Positions 41,234 through 55,482 of a DNA stretch of 64,000 nucleotides are shown here, piece after piece. The first letter of the stretch is position 1; each line of letters opens with the position of its first letter. A program made the translations under genes and the position numbers. The notes under the pieces were generated by a model, which saw only the letters and a list, made by a program, of their open reading frames with translations, did no database searches and was not told the origin of the DNA. Source of the DNA: Bifidobacterium anseris (GTDB lineage Bacteria; Actinomycetota; Actinomycetes; Actinomycetales; Bifidobacteriaceae); the NCBI RefSeq assembly GCF_002860345.1, contig NZ_NMYC01000001.1, positions 496,001 through 560,000 of the forward strand. Reading direction: 5' to 3'.

Positions 41234-42070
41234 TCAGGCGAAGAACGCCTTCGTGTTCGCCCAGATGCGCCGGGCGGCGCACGGCCGGTTCATCGTATAC
41301 AGGTGGATGCCGTCGACGCCGCGGGCGACGAGGTCGCGGATCTGCTCGGACGCGTAGACGACGCCCGCCTCCTTGAGGGATGCGGGGTCCTGTCCCCACA
41401 TCTCGAGCATGACGGCGAGCCGTTCGGGGATCCTCGAGGCGCACAGGTCGGCCATGTGGCGCACCGAGCCCGCGTTGACGACGGGCATGATGCCCGCTTC
41501 GATTGGCACGTCGATGCCGGCGGCGCGCGCCTTGTCGCGGAAGCGCAGGAAGTCCTCGTCGTCGTAGAACAGCTGGGAGATCAGGTGGGTGACGCCGGCG
41601 TCGACCTTGCGTTTGAGGTTGTCGATGTCCTCGTCGAGGCTCGCCGCCTGCGGATGCTTCTCCGGATAGCAGGCGCCGTAGATTGGCAGGTCGGGGCGGC
41701 GCTCGCGGATGAACGCGGCAAGGTCGGATGCGTGGTGGAACACGTTGGCGGGTTCGCGTTCGGGGTTGCGGTCACCGCGCAGTGCGAGGACGCCGGCGAC
41801 CTTCGCCTGGTCGAACAGGTCGAGCGCCTCCTCGGCGCCGGCCTCGTCGAGATACTGGGCGGTCAGGTGGGCGACGGCGGGGATGCCGTATTCGGCGCGC
41901 ACGGTGTTCGCGATGCGCGCGGTGGCGGTGCGGTCGACCGATTTGCCGGTGCCGTAGGTCACCGAGATGAAGGCGGGTTCGAGGCCCTGCAGGCCGTCGA
42001 GCGTGTCGTAGATCGTGCCGACCGGCGCGGTGCGTTTGGGAGGGAAGATCTCCAGCGAGAAGATGGGCAT
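41234..42070 (-). CDS. metF: 5,10-methylenetetrahydrofolate reductase
   Basis: 278-residue flavoenzyme making 5-methyl-THF for methionine synthesis. EIFPPKR at the N-terminus holds the catalytic glutamate; FISVTYGTGKS, LALRGD and the LISQLFYDDEDF motif match the family TIM barrel. It follows metE (179 bases), which uses its product, on the same strand. Confidence 0.93.
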   Translation of the reverse strand: MPIFSLEIFPPKRTAPVGTIYDTLDGLQGLEPAFISVTYGTGKSVDRTATARIANTVRAEYGIPAVAHLTAQYLDEAGAEEALDLFDQAKVAGVLALRGDRNPEREPANVFHHASDLAAFIRERRPDLPIYGACYPEKHPQAASLDEDIDNLKRKVDAGVTHLISQLFYDDEDFLRFRDKARAAGIDVPIEAGIMPVVNAGSVRHMADLCASRIPERLAVMLEMWGQDPASLKEAGVVYASEQIRDLVARGVDGIHLYTMNRPCAARRIWANTKAFFA

Positions 42071-42248
42071 GATGGGTCGTCCTCGGTACGGGAGGGAAAA
42101 AGGGAAACAGGCAAAAAAGAAGAAAAAGAAGGATGTGGCGGGACGGGGAGGATGCGGCGCCCGCGCGTGGCGGACGCCGCATGCCGTCGCCGACGGCTCC
42201 CCTGTGCCGCTACGGTGTCACCGCGATGTCACCGGCGGCCATGTGATG

Positions 42249-44549
42249 TCACAGGCGCGAGCGCACGGCGCGGGCGGCCGCGACCATGTGCTCGAGGCTC
42301 GGCCACGTCTCGGCCTCGCCGCGGGTCTTGAGGCCGCAGTCGGGGTTGATCCACACCTTGTCGACGTCCATCTTCGCGAGGATCTCGCCGATGCGTTCCT
42401 CGATCTCGGCCTCGCTGGGCACACGCGGCGAATGGATGTCGTAGACGCCGGGGCCGGCCTCGGTCTCGAAGTCGGCCTCCGCGATCGCGTCGAGGACGAC
42501 GAGGTCGCCGCGCGACGCCTCGAAGGAGATGACGTCGGCGTCCATCGCGTCGATGTCGCGGATGATGTCGTTGAACTCCGAGTAGCACATGTGCGTGTGG
42601 ATCTGCGTGGTCGGCTTGACGCCCGAATGCACGAGGCGGAACGCGGGGATCGCCCAGTCGAGGTACTTCGCATGCCAGTCGGAGCGGCGCAGCGGCAGCT
42701 TCTCGCGCAGCGCGGCCTCGTCGATCTGGATGATGCGGATGCCGGCGGCCTCGAGGTCGAGGACCTCGTCGCGGATCGCGAGCGCGAGCTGGCGCGTCTG
42801 CTCCTCGGCGGAGATGTCCTCGCGCGGCCATGACCAGTTGAGGATCGTGACCGGTCCGGTGAGCATGCCCTTCATCGGCTTGTCGGTCCTCGACTGCGCG
42901 TAGCGGCTCCATTCGACGGTGATCGGTTCGGCGCGCGAGACGTCGGACCATACGATCGGCGGCTTGACGCAGCGCGTGCCGTAGGACTGCACCCACGCGT
43001 TCTTCGTGAACAGGAAGCCGTTGAGACGCTGGCCGAAGTATTCGACCATGTCGTTGCGTTCGAATTCGCCGTGCACGAGCACGTCGAGGCCGATCTGCTC
43101 CTGCCTGCGGATCGCGTCGTCGATGTGCGCGCGGATGAACGCGTCGTATTCGTCGCGGCTGATCTCGCCCTTACGCAGCTTCGCGCGTTCGGCGCGGATC
43201 TCCTTGGTCTGCGGGAACGAGCCGATCGTCGTCGTCGGCAGCGCGGGCAGGCCGAGCGCCTCGCGCTGCAGGCGCTGGCGTTCGGCGCGCGCCGGGCTGC
43301 GCGTGAAATCGTCGTCGGCGAGCGCGGCGAGGCGGGCCGCGACGGTCTCATCGCGCGCCACGCGGCTGCCGTCGAACAGCAGCTGGTTGGCGGCGAGCAC
43401 ATCGGACGACTGCTTCGCGTCATCGTCGAGGTCGACGAGGTCGGCGATCTCGCGCACCTCGTTGAGCTTCTCGACGGCGAACGCGAAATACCTGAGGACG
43501 TCGCCGCCGAGAGCCTCCTCACCCTTCGTGCTGAACGGCACATGCAGCAGCGAGCAGGCGGACGACACGGCGACGCGGTCGGTGACCTGACGCAGCGCGT
43601 CGACCAGGCCGATGCTCGTCGCATAGTCGTTGCGCCAGATGTTGCGTCCGGAGACGACGCCGGCGAACAGCGTCGTGCGTTCGCCCACGCCGTGCGCGCC
43701 GACGGCGGCGAGGTTCGCGTCGCGGCCCTCGACCAGATCGAGGCCGACGCCGTCGAACTCGAAGAGCTTGACGGTCTCGTAGATGTCGGCGATGTCGCCG
43801 AAGTAGGTGTTGAGCAGCACCTTGACGCGCTCGCCGCGGGCGGGGAGGATGCGCGAGTAGAGCGACTTGAACAGACGCACGTCCGCGTCGTCCTTATCGA
43901 GGACGAGACACGGCTCGTCGAGCTGCACCCATGCGGCGCCGAGGTCGGCGAAACGGCGCACGATCTGCGCGTAGACGCCGGCGACGGCATCGATGAGGCC
44001 CTCGTCGACCTTCAGTTCGCGCGCCTGGGAGTCGCGCGAGAGCTTGAGGAACGTGTACGGGCCGATAAGCACCGGCTTCGTCTGGTAGCCCAGCGCCTTC
44101 GCCTCAAGGTACTCGTCGAAGGGCTTCGTGCCGTTGAGCCCGACCTCGGTCGCCTCGTCGAACTCGGGCACGAGGTAATGGTAGTTCGTCGTGAACCACT
44201 TCTTCATCGGCAGCGCGGTCACGTCGCCACGCTCGCCCTGATAGCCGCGCGCCATCGCGAACAGCGTCTGCTCGGGGTCGGCGAAAGACAGGCGGCGGTA
44301 GCGCGCCGGGATCACGTTGAGCAGGATCGCCGTATCGAGCATCTGGTCGTAGAGGCTGAAATCGTTGCTCGGGATCAGATCGATGCCGGCGGCGGCCTCG
44401 AGCCGCCAATGCTCGGCGCGCAGCTCGCGGCCGACATGGCGCACGTCGTCGAGCGACGCGGCGCCCTTCCAGTACGCTTCGATGATCTTCTTGAGTTCGC
44501 GGTTCCGGCCGATGCGCGGGAAACCGGAGATGGACGTGGGAACGCTCAT
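42249..44549 (-). CDS. metE: cobalamin-independent methionine synthase
   Basis: 766 residues from the ATG at 44549 behind GGAGGCAGCC. Transfers a methyl group from 5-methyl-THF (triglutamate) to homocysteine. The N-terminal barrel begins [17 protein letters not shown]; the C-terminal catalytic barrel carries the zinc ligands in THMCYSEF (His and Cys) and the late cysteine in NPDCGLKTR. Typical length. Paired with metF. Confidence 0.96.
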   Translation of the reverse strand: MSVPTSISGFPRIGRNRELKKIIEAYWKGAASLDDVRHVGRELRAEHWRLEAAAGIDLIPSNDFSLYDQMLDTAILLNVIPARYRRLSFADPEQTLFAMARGYQGERGDVTALPMKKWFTTNYHYLVPEFDEATEVGLNGTKPFDEYLEAKALGYQTKPVLIGPYTFLKLSRDSQARELKVDEGLIDAVAGVYAQIVRRFADLGAAWVQLDEPCLVLDKDDADVRLFKSLYSRILPARGERVKVLLNTYFGDIADIYETVKLFEFDGVGLDLVEGRDANLAAVGAHGVGERTTLFAGVVSGRNIWRNDYATSIGLVDALRQVTDRVAVSSACSLLHVPFSTKGEEALGGDVLRYFAFAVEKLNEVREIADLVDLDDDAKQSSDVLAANQLLFDGSRVARDETVAARLAALADDDFTRSPARAERQRLQREALGLPALPTTTIGSFPQTKEIRAERAKLRKGEISRDEYDAFIRAHIDDAIRRQEQIGLDVLVHGEFERNDMVEYFGQRLNGFLFTKNAWVQSYGTRCVKPPIVWSDVSRAEPITVEWSRYAQSRTDKPMKGMLTGPVTILNWSWPREDISAEEQTRQLALAIRDEVLDLEAAGIRIIQIDEAALREKLPLRRSDWHAKYLDWAIPAFRLVHSGVKPTTQIHTHMCYSEFNDIIRDIDAMDADVISFEASRGDLVVLDAIAEADFETEAGPGVYDIHSPRVPSEAEIEERIGEILAKMDVDKVWINPDCGLKTRGEAETWPSLEHMVAAARAVRSRL

Positions 44550-44656
44550 GGCTGCCTCCAAAAAATCGGGCTTGCTTGCTGCAACGTGCATCACGCTAGC
44601 AGACCCGGACGGGCGGCCACGCCCCCGTCTTGCGAAAATCCAGCGAAACGGCATAC

Positions 44657-44682
44657 CGGTTATTGAGACGACGTCATAACCG
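44657..44682. promoter_or_regulatory. inverted repeat upstream of metE
   Basis: CGGTTAT and ATAACCG, perfect 7-base arms separated by 12 bases, 108 bases upstream of the metE start. It could be an operator for metE or for the neighbouring gene end. No SAM riboswitch-like fold is recognised in this gap. Confidence 0.35.
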
Positions 44683-44711
44683 CAGCTTATATCCCCGCCG
44701 CGGCAGCCCGG

Positions 44712-45263
44712 TCAGTCGAAATCCTTCGGCGCGAGCACGCAGATCAGATCGGCCTCGTGCGTGCCCCACTTGCGAAACGGCTCATCGGAGCCGAACACGG
44801 CCACGCAGGCCGTAGACATGCCCAAGGTGAGCAGGTCGGCGGCGTCCGGGTCGGAACCGGGGCCGGCAAGCCACTGGCAGGCCATCGACACGGTCGGCTC
44901 ATGGCCGAGGACGAGCAGCGTGCGCCGCTTGTCCTTGCACGAGGCGAGCGCGTCGAATACCGACTGCATGCCGTCCTCATACAGCGACTTCGTATAGTCG
45001 ACCTTCGGGCCGTCGCCGAACACCTTGAGCATGCGCGCGCAGGTCTGGCGGGCGCGCACCGCGCTCGAGCAGTCGATCTGGTCGGGCGTCAGGCCCATCG
45101 ACTTGAGGCCCTTGGCCATGCGCTTGGCCTGCTTGAGCCCCTTGTCGAGCAGTTCGCGCTCGAAGTCGCCCTGCGCGTTCGACGGTTCGGTCTTCGCATG
45201 CCGCATGACGAGCAGCACGTGTTCGTAGTCCTTCGCCTTCTTCGCGGCCTTCCTGACGTTCAT
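44712..45263 (-). CDS. SixA-like histidine phosphatase family protein
   Basis: 183 residues from the ATG at 45263 (a weaker start lies 18 bases upstream). The RHG motif is LLVMRHAKTE, the second histidine is in LVLGHEPTVSMA, and an arginine in SSAVRARQT completes the pocket. Short size and low similarity to metabolic mutases fit the SixA phosphohistidine phosphatase group; the natural phosphoprotein is unknown. Confidence 0.82.
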   Translation of the reverse strand: MNVRKAAKKAKDYEHVLLVMRHAKTEPSNAQGDFERELLDKGLKQAKRMAKGLKSMGLTPDQIDCSSAVRARQTCARMLKVFGDGPKVDYTKSLYEDGMQSVFDALASCKDKRRTLLVLGHEPTVSMACQWLAGPGSDPDAADLLTLGMSTACVAVFGSDEPFRKWGTHEADLICVLAPKDFD

Positions 45264-45387
45264 GCACGCTCTTTCATCCATCGGTGCCCCCGCGGGGGCT
45301 TGGGTCTATTGGCAGTATATCCCGCGCCCGGCGCGCCGCACGGCCATTCGCCTTCGGCGTCGCCGCCGTTGCTGCGCCTTCCGTTTG

Positions 45388-46485
45388 CTATTCGCGCTGT
45401 TCGCGCCCTTCGCGCTGTTCGGCGTCGCCGGTCTCGCCGATGACGCGCAGCTGCGCGTCGAGGTCGCGCAGCACCTTGCGCAGCTTGCGGTCGGAGATGT
45501 CGCGCAGCTCGAGCTCCTCGAAGGCCGCCTCGCGCTGCTCGGGAGTGAGCGAATCAATGTCGGTCGTCGTGTCCTTCGCGGCGCGCTCGCGGCGGCGCAG
45601 CGCCTCGAAGCCGTCGGCCATCGCGCGCGAGACGACGAGGAAACCGGTGTGTCCGATCATCTGGTGGTCGGGGCGCACGGCCAGGCCCTGCGCCTTCCAG
45701 TTGCGTTCGAGCGTCTCCTGGATCTGCGGCTCGCTCCAGCGTCCCGACTGGCGCAGCGCCTCGGCGAGGCGGCCCATCTGCGTCGTCGTCGTCACATAGC
45801 AGGTGAGCACGCCGCCGGGCGCGATGACGCGCTCGGCCTGCTCGAGCCGGTTCCACGGGTCGAGCATGTCGAGCATGACGCGGTCGAACCATCCGGCCGG
45901 CAGCGTGGCGGCGACCGAGTCGAAGTCGCCGGTCAGCAGCGTCCAGTTGTCCGGATGCTCCCCGTAGTACAGGTCGACGTTCGCCCGTGCGACGCGCGCG
46001 AACTCGGGACGCAGCTCGATCGTCGTCAGTTCACCCTCGGCACCGCACGCCTCGAGCAGATGCAGGCTCATCGCGCCCGAACCGGCGCCCGACTCGAGCA
46101 CACGGTGGCCGCGGCGGATGTCGCCCAGTTCGATGACCTGCGCCGTGTCCTTCGGATACATGATCTGCGCGCCGCGCGGCATCGAGAGCACATAGTCGGC
46201 GAGGCGCGGACGCATGACGGCGTACTGCCAGCCGCCGATCGCGCGCGTGCCCTTCCACGGCTTGTTCGCGTCGCGTTCGGGATGCTCGGCGTTGACCTGC
46301 GCCTCGCGTTTGGCGGTCACGCTCGTCACGACGACGCCCTCGCTGCGCCCGATGACGTCGTCGTGCAGGATCAGGCCGTGCGCCGTCTGCGTCGAACCTC
46401 CCGCGACGAGCTGATCGGTGATCTTGTTCGACTTCCTGTCGGTGAACTGGACCTTCTCCCCCGCTACAAAGGGACCACGGCGCAT
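45388..46485 (-). CDS. trmI: tRNA (adenine-N1-)-methyltransferase
   Basis: A 365-residue SAM-dependent enzyme that makes m1A58 in the T-loop of tRNA. An N-terminal beta domain (RRGPFVAGEKVQFTDRK) precedes the Rossmann methylase: motif I ESGAGSGAMSLHLL, motif II TTIELRPEFA, and the MLDMLDPWNRLEQA segment. A charged C-terminal tail after residue 300 (RRRERAAKDTTTDI) is longer than in most TrmI proteins. Confidence 0.9.
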   Translation of the reverse strand: MRRGPFVAGEKVQFTDRKSNKITDQLVAGGSTQTAHGLILHDDVIGRSEGVVVTSVTAKREAQVNAEHPERDANKPWKGTRAIGGWQYAVMRPRLADYVLSMPRGAQIMYPKDTAQVIELGDIRRGHRVLESGAGSGAMSLHLLEACGAEGELTTIELRPEFARVARANVDLYYGEHPDNWTLLTGDFDSVAATLPAGWFDRVMLDMLDPWNRLEQAERVIAPGGVLTCYVTTTTQMGRLAEALRQSGRWSEPQIQETLERNWKAQGLAVRPDHQMIGHTGFLVVSRAMADGFEALRRRERAAKDTTTDIDSLTPEQREAAFEELELRDISDRKLRKVLRDLDAQLRVIGETGDAEQREGREQRE

Positions 46486-46566
46486 ACGGCGACTCCTTCA
46501 CTCATATTCATCGGCGCGGCGATCTATGTTCGACCGCCGCACCGTCCCGCACGTTTCCAATGCCTT

Positions 46567-46596
46567 AGCGTACACGAGGACAGCGTACACGAGGAC
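46567..46596. repeat. 15-bp tandem duplication
   Basis: AGCGTACACGAGGAC occurs twice, head to tail, in the gap upstream of trmI. Confidence 0.85.
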
Positions 46597-46663
46597 GTGG
46601 CGCAGCGATCTTGGCGCATGCGGGGCGCCTCAGGATATGCCGCCGCGCATCATCATTTGCTCA

Positions 46664-47533
46664 TCATCCGCGCAGACGCGCGCTCCAGCGTCCCCCGTCG
46701 CGGCGCACCGCCAGATCGAGGCCGAACACGGCCGAGAGCCGTTCATCAGTCAGCCCCTCGGCGATGGGGCCGGCGTAGACGATTGTGCCGGGTGCCGGAC
46801 CATCCCCGTCGGTGCCGCCCATGCGTCCCATGACGGCCACATGGTCGAATCCCGTAGGGATCTCCTCGAGCCGGTGCGTGACGAGGACGACGGCGCGCGG
46901 GTCGTCACGACCGATCGCGCCGAGCGCGCGCAGCGTGATCTCGCGGCCGCCCAGATCGAGTCCGGTCGTCGGCTCGTCGAGGATGAGCAGTTCGGAGCGC
47001 GCCATCAGCGAACGGCAGACCATGACGCGCGTGCGTTCGCCCTCGGACAGCTTCGCCATCGAGCCGCCGACGAGGTATTCAATGCCGAAGTCGCGCATCA
47101 GCGAGCGCGCCCGCGCGATCTCGTCAGGCGTGTAGGTGTCGCGCCAACGGCCGGTGACGGCCCTGAGCGCGGTGACGACGGCGTCGAGTGGGTCCTCGAG
47201 ATCGGGCAGCGCGCGCAGCAGCTCCGCCGAGCTCAGTCCGATCAGATGGCGGTAGGAGAACACGTCGACCTTGCCGAGGCGGCGGCCGAGGATGTCGACG
47301 GTGCCGCACGTGGGGTGCGCGCGCGTCGCCATCATCCGCACGAGCGTCGACTTGCCGATGCCGTTGGGGCCGAATAGCACCCATTTCTCGCCGCGGCCGA
47401 CCGTCAGGTCGACGTCGGAGAGGATCGTGCGCCCCGAACGGCGGAACCCGACGCCGCGCAACGCGACGGCGGCCGCGTCCCCGTAGCGCCCTTCGTCCGA
47501 TCCGTCCCGCCTCGTCTCGCCCCGCGTGTCCAT
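46664..47533 (-). CDS. ABC transporter-type ATP-binding protein
   Basis: 289 residues from the ATG at 47533 (GGGAGGCGGAC upstream). A single ABC ATPase: Walker A GPNGIGKST, signature KLSEGERTR, Walker B LLILDEPTTGLD, H-loop LVTHRLEEIP. It has no membrane partner beside it. The arrangement resembles the ModF/YlmA-like soluble ABC ATPases that stand alone in actinobacteria. Substrate unknown. Confidence 0.85.
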   Translation of the reverse strand: MDTRGETRRDGSDEGRYGDAAAVALRGVGFRRSGRTILSDVDLTVGRGEKWVLFGPNGIGKSTLVRMMATRAHPTCGTVDILGRRLGKVDVFSYRHLIGLSSAELLRALPDLEDPLDAVVTALRAVTGRWRDTYTPDEIARARSLMRDFGIEYLVGGSMAKLSEGERTRVMVCRSLMARSELLILDEPTTGLDLGGREITLRALGAIGRDDPRAVVLVTHRLEEIPTGFDHVAVMGRMGGTDGDGPAPGTIVYAGPIAEGLTDERLSAVFGLDLAVRRDGGRWSARLRG

Positions 47534-47842
47534 GTCCGCCTCCCTTGCGTGTGTCTGATTGTATGTATATGCGTGCCCTGTGCATGACTTGTGCATGCCC
47601 TGAAGCATGCACGTGGCTCGATATGCCACGGGACTGCGACGTGCGCGACGTCGCTCCTGCCTGCTCCACGCTAGCGCATCACAGGCGGCCGGCGCACGGC
47701 GTTTCCGGCATCCGGGAACGCGAGGCCGGGCAGCATACCACCCGTGCGCCGTCGCGCGCGCCCGGTTCTCCGTCGACGGCGCAAACTTCCCCTCAACGCG
47801 TATTTCGCGCCCGCGCGTCCGTTTTGCACTACCGTTGGTGGC
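47534..47842. other. 309-bp divergent gap between the ABC ATPase and bcp
   Basis: Holds the promoters of both genes. GTGCATG (47591-47597) and CATGCAC (47606-47612) make an inverted repeat with an 8-base spacer, and TGCATG recurs nearby, so a regulator site is possible. No gene seen. Confidence 0.4.
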
Positions 47843-48328
47843 ATGAGCGAAACAAACATGGTACGCCTGACCAAAGGCGATGTGGCACCGAACTTCGAAC
47901 TTGAATCCGACGAGTACAAGCATTACGCGCTCGCCGACTTCAAGCACCAGAACGTCGTGCTGTACTTCTACCCCAAGGCCGGATCCTCGGTGTGCACGCG
48001 CGAGGCGAAGGACTTCCAGGACAACCTCGAGCGCTTCGCGAAGGAGGGATACACCGTCATCGGCGTCTCCCCCGACGACGTGAAGGTGCTCCAGGAGTTC
48101 CGCGAGCACAACGATCTGGGCTTCGTGCTGCTGTCCGACCCCGAGTACACCGTGCACAGGCTGTACGGCGCCGCGAAGGAGCACTTCAAGGACGGCGAGA
48201 AGACCTACGAGACGATCCGTTCGACCTTCGTGCTCGACGGTGAGGACCGCATCGTCTTCGCCGGCTACGACGTGGACGTCAACGGTCAGGTCGACGAGCT
48301 GCTCGAGCAGATCGAGAAGATCAAGTAA
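47843..48328 (+). CDS. bcp: thioredoxin-dependent peroxiredoxin, Bcp/PrxQ type
   Basis: 161 residues. The thiol-peroxidase fold is clear (KGDVAPNFEL, NVVLYFYPKAGSSVCTREA). The peroxidatic cysteine is the one in SSVCTREA (about Cys54); the usual PrxQ resolving cysteine five residues later is absent, so it would act as a 1-Cys enzyme or use another partner. Length and late motif STFVLDGEDRIVF fit the family. Confidence 0.9.
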   Translation: MSETNMVRLTKGDVAPNFELESDEYKHYALADFKHQNVVLYFYPKAGSSVCTREAKDFQDNLERFAKEGYTVIGVSPDDVKVLQEFREHNDLGFVLLSDPEYTVHRLYGAAKEHFKDGEKTYETIRSTFVLDGEDRIVFAGYDVDVNGQVDELLEQIEKIK

Positions 48329-48344
48329 CATCTCCCCGAAACAT

Positions 48345-48387
48345 CGGAAGGCGGGCGGATCGCGCGAGGCGGTCCGTCCGCCTTCCG
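48345..48387. terminator. bidirectional hairpin terminator
   Basis: CGGAAGGCGGGCGGAT and its complement ending CCGCCTTCCG, between convergent bcp and the membrane-protein gene. Confidence 0.8.
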
Positions 48388-48406
48388 GCGTTTCAGGACA
48401 CTGAAA

Positions 48407-48865
48407 TCAGACGGCGGTACCGTTCTGATCGAGGTTCGGGTTGTTCTTCGGGTCGCCGGCCGTGAAGAACAGGCTCAGCACGCCCGCGGCGAAGCAGGCG
48501 GAGACGGTGATGATCGACCACAACGGATGCTGCGGCAGCCACATGACGACGAAGAACATGATCGCCGAGACGACGATGACGACCCAGCTGACCACACGGA
48601 ACCACTGGCGCACCGAATGCGGCGCGCGGATGACCTGCGGCGGATCGAAGTCGTTGGGGTCGGTGGCCATCGCGACCTCCTCGGCATGTTCGAGCTCGCT
48701 GCTCGTCGGCTTCCACGGGCCGGTCTTGCCTTCCTTGAGACGGCGGGACTTCTCCTGCAGCTGGTACTCGTCGATCATGCCCGAACGTGCGCGGCCCTTC
48801 GTCGCGTCGTACTGCTCCGGCACGCCACGCTTCTTCTGCGCGCGGCGCTCCGCACGGTTTGCCAT
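48407..48865 (-). CDS. small membrane protein of unknown function (152 aa)
   Basis: Start at the ATG behind AAAGGAGCAACC. The N-terminal third is basic (RAERRAQKKRG), the middle is charged, and two hydrophobic segments follow at about 92-115 (VVSWVVIVVSAIMFFVVMW) and 118-140. The tail is polar. The N-terminus is probably cytoplasmic. No family recognised. Confidence 0.7.
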   Translation of the reverse strand: MANRAERRAQKKRGVPEQYDATKGRARSGMIDEYQLQEKSRRLKEGKTGPWKPTSSELEHAEEVAMATDPNDFDPPQVIRAPHSVRQWFRVVSWVVIVVSAIMFFVVMWLPQHPLWSIITVSACFAAGVLSLFFTAGDPKNNPNLDQNGTAV

Positions 48866-49028
48866 GGTTGCTCCTTTCGCCAAGCGTTTCGCGCACGCCG
48901 TTGGCGGCGCGCGCACCGTCCTCTACTGTACTGCAATCCACAGCATCGGGCCGACGTCGTTGCGCCCAGCGTCGCAACGACGCCCACGCGCGCCCGCGCA
49001 CGGTGTACAAGGCGGCGCATATGAACGC

Positions 49029-49076
49029 CGCAGGGGACGGGCTGCGTCATATGAACGACGCAGCCCGTCCCCTGCG
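49029..49076. terminator. hairpin terminator after gltBD
   Basis: 20-bp arms CGCAGGGGACGGGCTGCGTC / GACGCAGCCCGTCCCCTGCG are perfectly paired with an 8-base loop, 43 bases beyond the gltD stop. Confidence 0.85.
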
Positions 49077-49118
49077 ATGCGTGGTGTTCGCTACCTTATC
49101 GGCGCCATCGACGATGGA

Positions 49119-50654
49119 TCAGACGCGCGGCAGCGACATCGGACGCTGCGAGGCGACGATCGGCGCCGGCAGTTCGGTCGGCTCGCCGGTGAGGTAGGCG
49201 TCGACGGCGGCCGCGCACGAGCGACCCTCGGCGATCGCCCAGACGACGAGGCTCTGGCCGCGTCCGGCGTCGCCGCACGAGAACACGCCCTCCTGCGAGG
49301 TGTGGAAGGCGTCATCGCGCGCCACGTTGCCGCGCGCGTCGAGGTCGCACGGCAGCTGCTCGCTCAGCGTCGACGTGTCCGGATGCAGGAAGCCGACCGA
49401 GATGAGCACGAGGTCGGCCGGGATGACGCGTTCGGTGCCCGGCTGGCGGGTGAACGGACCGTCCTCACCCGGCGCGACGGTCACGACCTTCAGTCCGGTG
49501 ACGTGGCCCTGCTCGTCGGCGACGAAGCCCTCGGTGCGCGCCGCATGCTCGTAGGTGATCTTCGTGCCGTCCTCCTCGCCGACGAAGCCGACCGAGTCCG
49601 TGTTGTACACGTACTCGCCGCCCTCCTCCATCGACGACGTCTTCTGGTAGAGGCGCGCGAAGGTCGGCCACGGTTGGTTGTCGGGACGCGACGACGGCTC
49701 CTGCGGCATGATCTGCAGCACCGTGACGTCCTTCGCGCCCTGACGGATCGACGTGCCCAGGCAGTCGGAGCCGGTGTCTCCGCCGCCGATGATGACGACG
49801 TGCTTGTCCTTGGCCGTGATGCCGTGCACCGGCTCCTTGCCGTAGACGCGGCGCGTCGCGTCCGGCAGGAAGTCCATCGCGAAGTGGATGCCGTCCATCT
49901 CGCGACCCGGGATGTTCATGTCGCGCGGCACCGTCGAGCCGATCGCGACGACGACCGCGTCGTAGCGCGAACGCAGGTCGTCCCACGTGATGTCGCGGCC
50001 AATCTCGGTGTTCGTGCGGAAGCGCGTGCCCTCGGCCTTCATCTGCTCGACGCGGCGGTCGAGGATGCGCTTGTCGAGCTTGAAGTTCGGGATGCCGTAG
50101 CGCATCAGGCCGCCGACCTCGTCGTCGCGTTCGTAGACGACGACGGTGTGGCCGGCGCGCGTCAACTGCTGCGCGCAGGCGAGGCCCGCCGGCCCCGAGC
50201 CGACGACGGCGACAGTCTGCGAGCTCAGTCGCGCCGGCGGCAGAGGCTTGACGTACTCGAGCTCCCAGGCCTGGTCGATGATCGTCACCTCGTCGTTCTT
50301 GATCATCGTCGGCGGCTGGTGGATGCCGAGCACGCACGCCGATTCACACAGCGCCGGGCAGATGCGGCCGGTGACCTCCGGGAAGTTGTTCGTCATCGAC
50401 AGGCGGTTGTAGGCCTCCTCCCACTTGCCCTGACGCACGAGGTCGTTCCATTCGGGGATGAGGTTGCCCAGCGGGCATCCGGACATGCAGAACGGCGTGC
50501 CGCAGTCCATGCAGCGGGCCGCCTGTTCACGCGTCCAGTCCTGCAGGCCGTCCTCGGCGTGCACGTCGAACCAGTCCTTGATGCGCTCCTCGACGGGGCG
50601 TTCGGCCAGCTCCCTGCGGGTGCGGACCTTGAGGAATCCACGTGGGTCTGCCAT
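49119..50654 (-). CDS. gltD: glutamate synthase small subunit
   Basis: 511 residues. N-terminal region with cysteines for [4Fe-4S] clusters (MDCGTPFCMSGCPLGN; CPALCESACVLG), then an NAD(P)H/FAD reductase: VVGSGPAGLACAQQ and VIIGGGDTGSDCLG nucleotide folds, late FAD motif VFSCGDAGRGQ. It feeds electrons to the large subunit. Its ATG lies one base after the gltB stop. Confidence 0.95.
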   Translation of the reverse strand: MADPRGFLKVRTRRELAERPVEERIKDWFDVHAEDGLQDWTREQAARCMDCGTPFCMSGCPLGNLIPEWNDLVRQGKWEEAYNRLSMTNNFPEVTGRICPALCESACVLGIHQPPTMIKNDEVTIIDQAWELEYVKPLPPARLSSQTVAVVGSGPAGLACAQQLTRAGHTVVVYERDDEVGGLMRYGIPNFKLDKRILDRRVEQMKAEGTRFRTNTEIGRDITWDDLRSRYDAVVVAIGSTVPRDMNIPGREMDGIHFAMDFLPDATRRVYGKEPVHGITAKDKHVVIIGGGDTGSDCLGTSIRQGAKDVTVLQIMPQEPSSRPDNQPWPTFARLYQKTSSMEEGGEYVYNTDSVGFVGEEDGTKITYEHAARTEGFVADEQGHVTGLKVVTVAPGEDGPFTRQPGTERVIPADLVLISVGFLHPDTSTLSEQLPCDLDARGNVARDDAFHTSQEGVFSCGDAGRGQSLVVWAIAEGRSCAAAVDAYLTGEPTELPAPIVASQRPMSLPRV

Positions 50655-50655
50655 G

Positions 50656-55224
<4,569 letters not shown>

Positions 55225-55482
55225 CGCAATCACCTCTCTAGTCACAGGGGACGCCCATCCCCTATCGCACAGTTGTCAGCCCAGATTACCGTCGACCACG
55301 GGCGGGACGTCGCGCGCGACCGCATCGCGGAGCGTGCGCGCCCATCCATCGGGACCGTGCGCGCCGGGGCATGGCGGCACGGCCGGGCAATCGGCCTTTT
55401 GCATTCTATTGGGCGCAATATTTCGGAAGTATGACGAGCGCGGCGGGCGCGGCGGAAAAAGTCACATAGTGAGACGGCGTGG

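Noticed and set aside
44550-44711. SAM or cobalamin riboswitch upstream of metE
   Set aside because: No conserved riboswitch core can be made out; only a simple inverted repeat is present.
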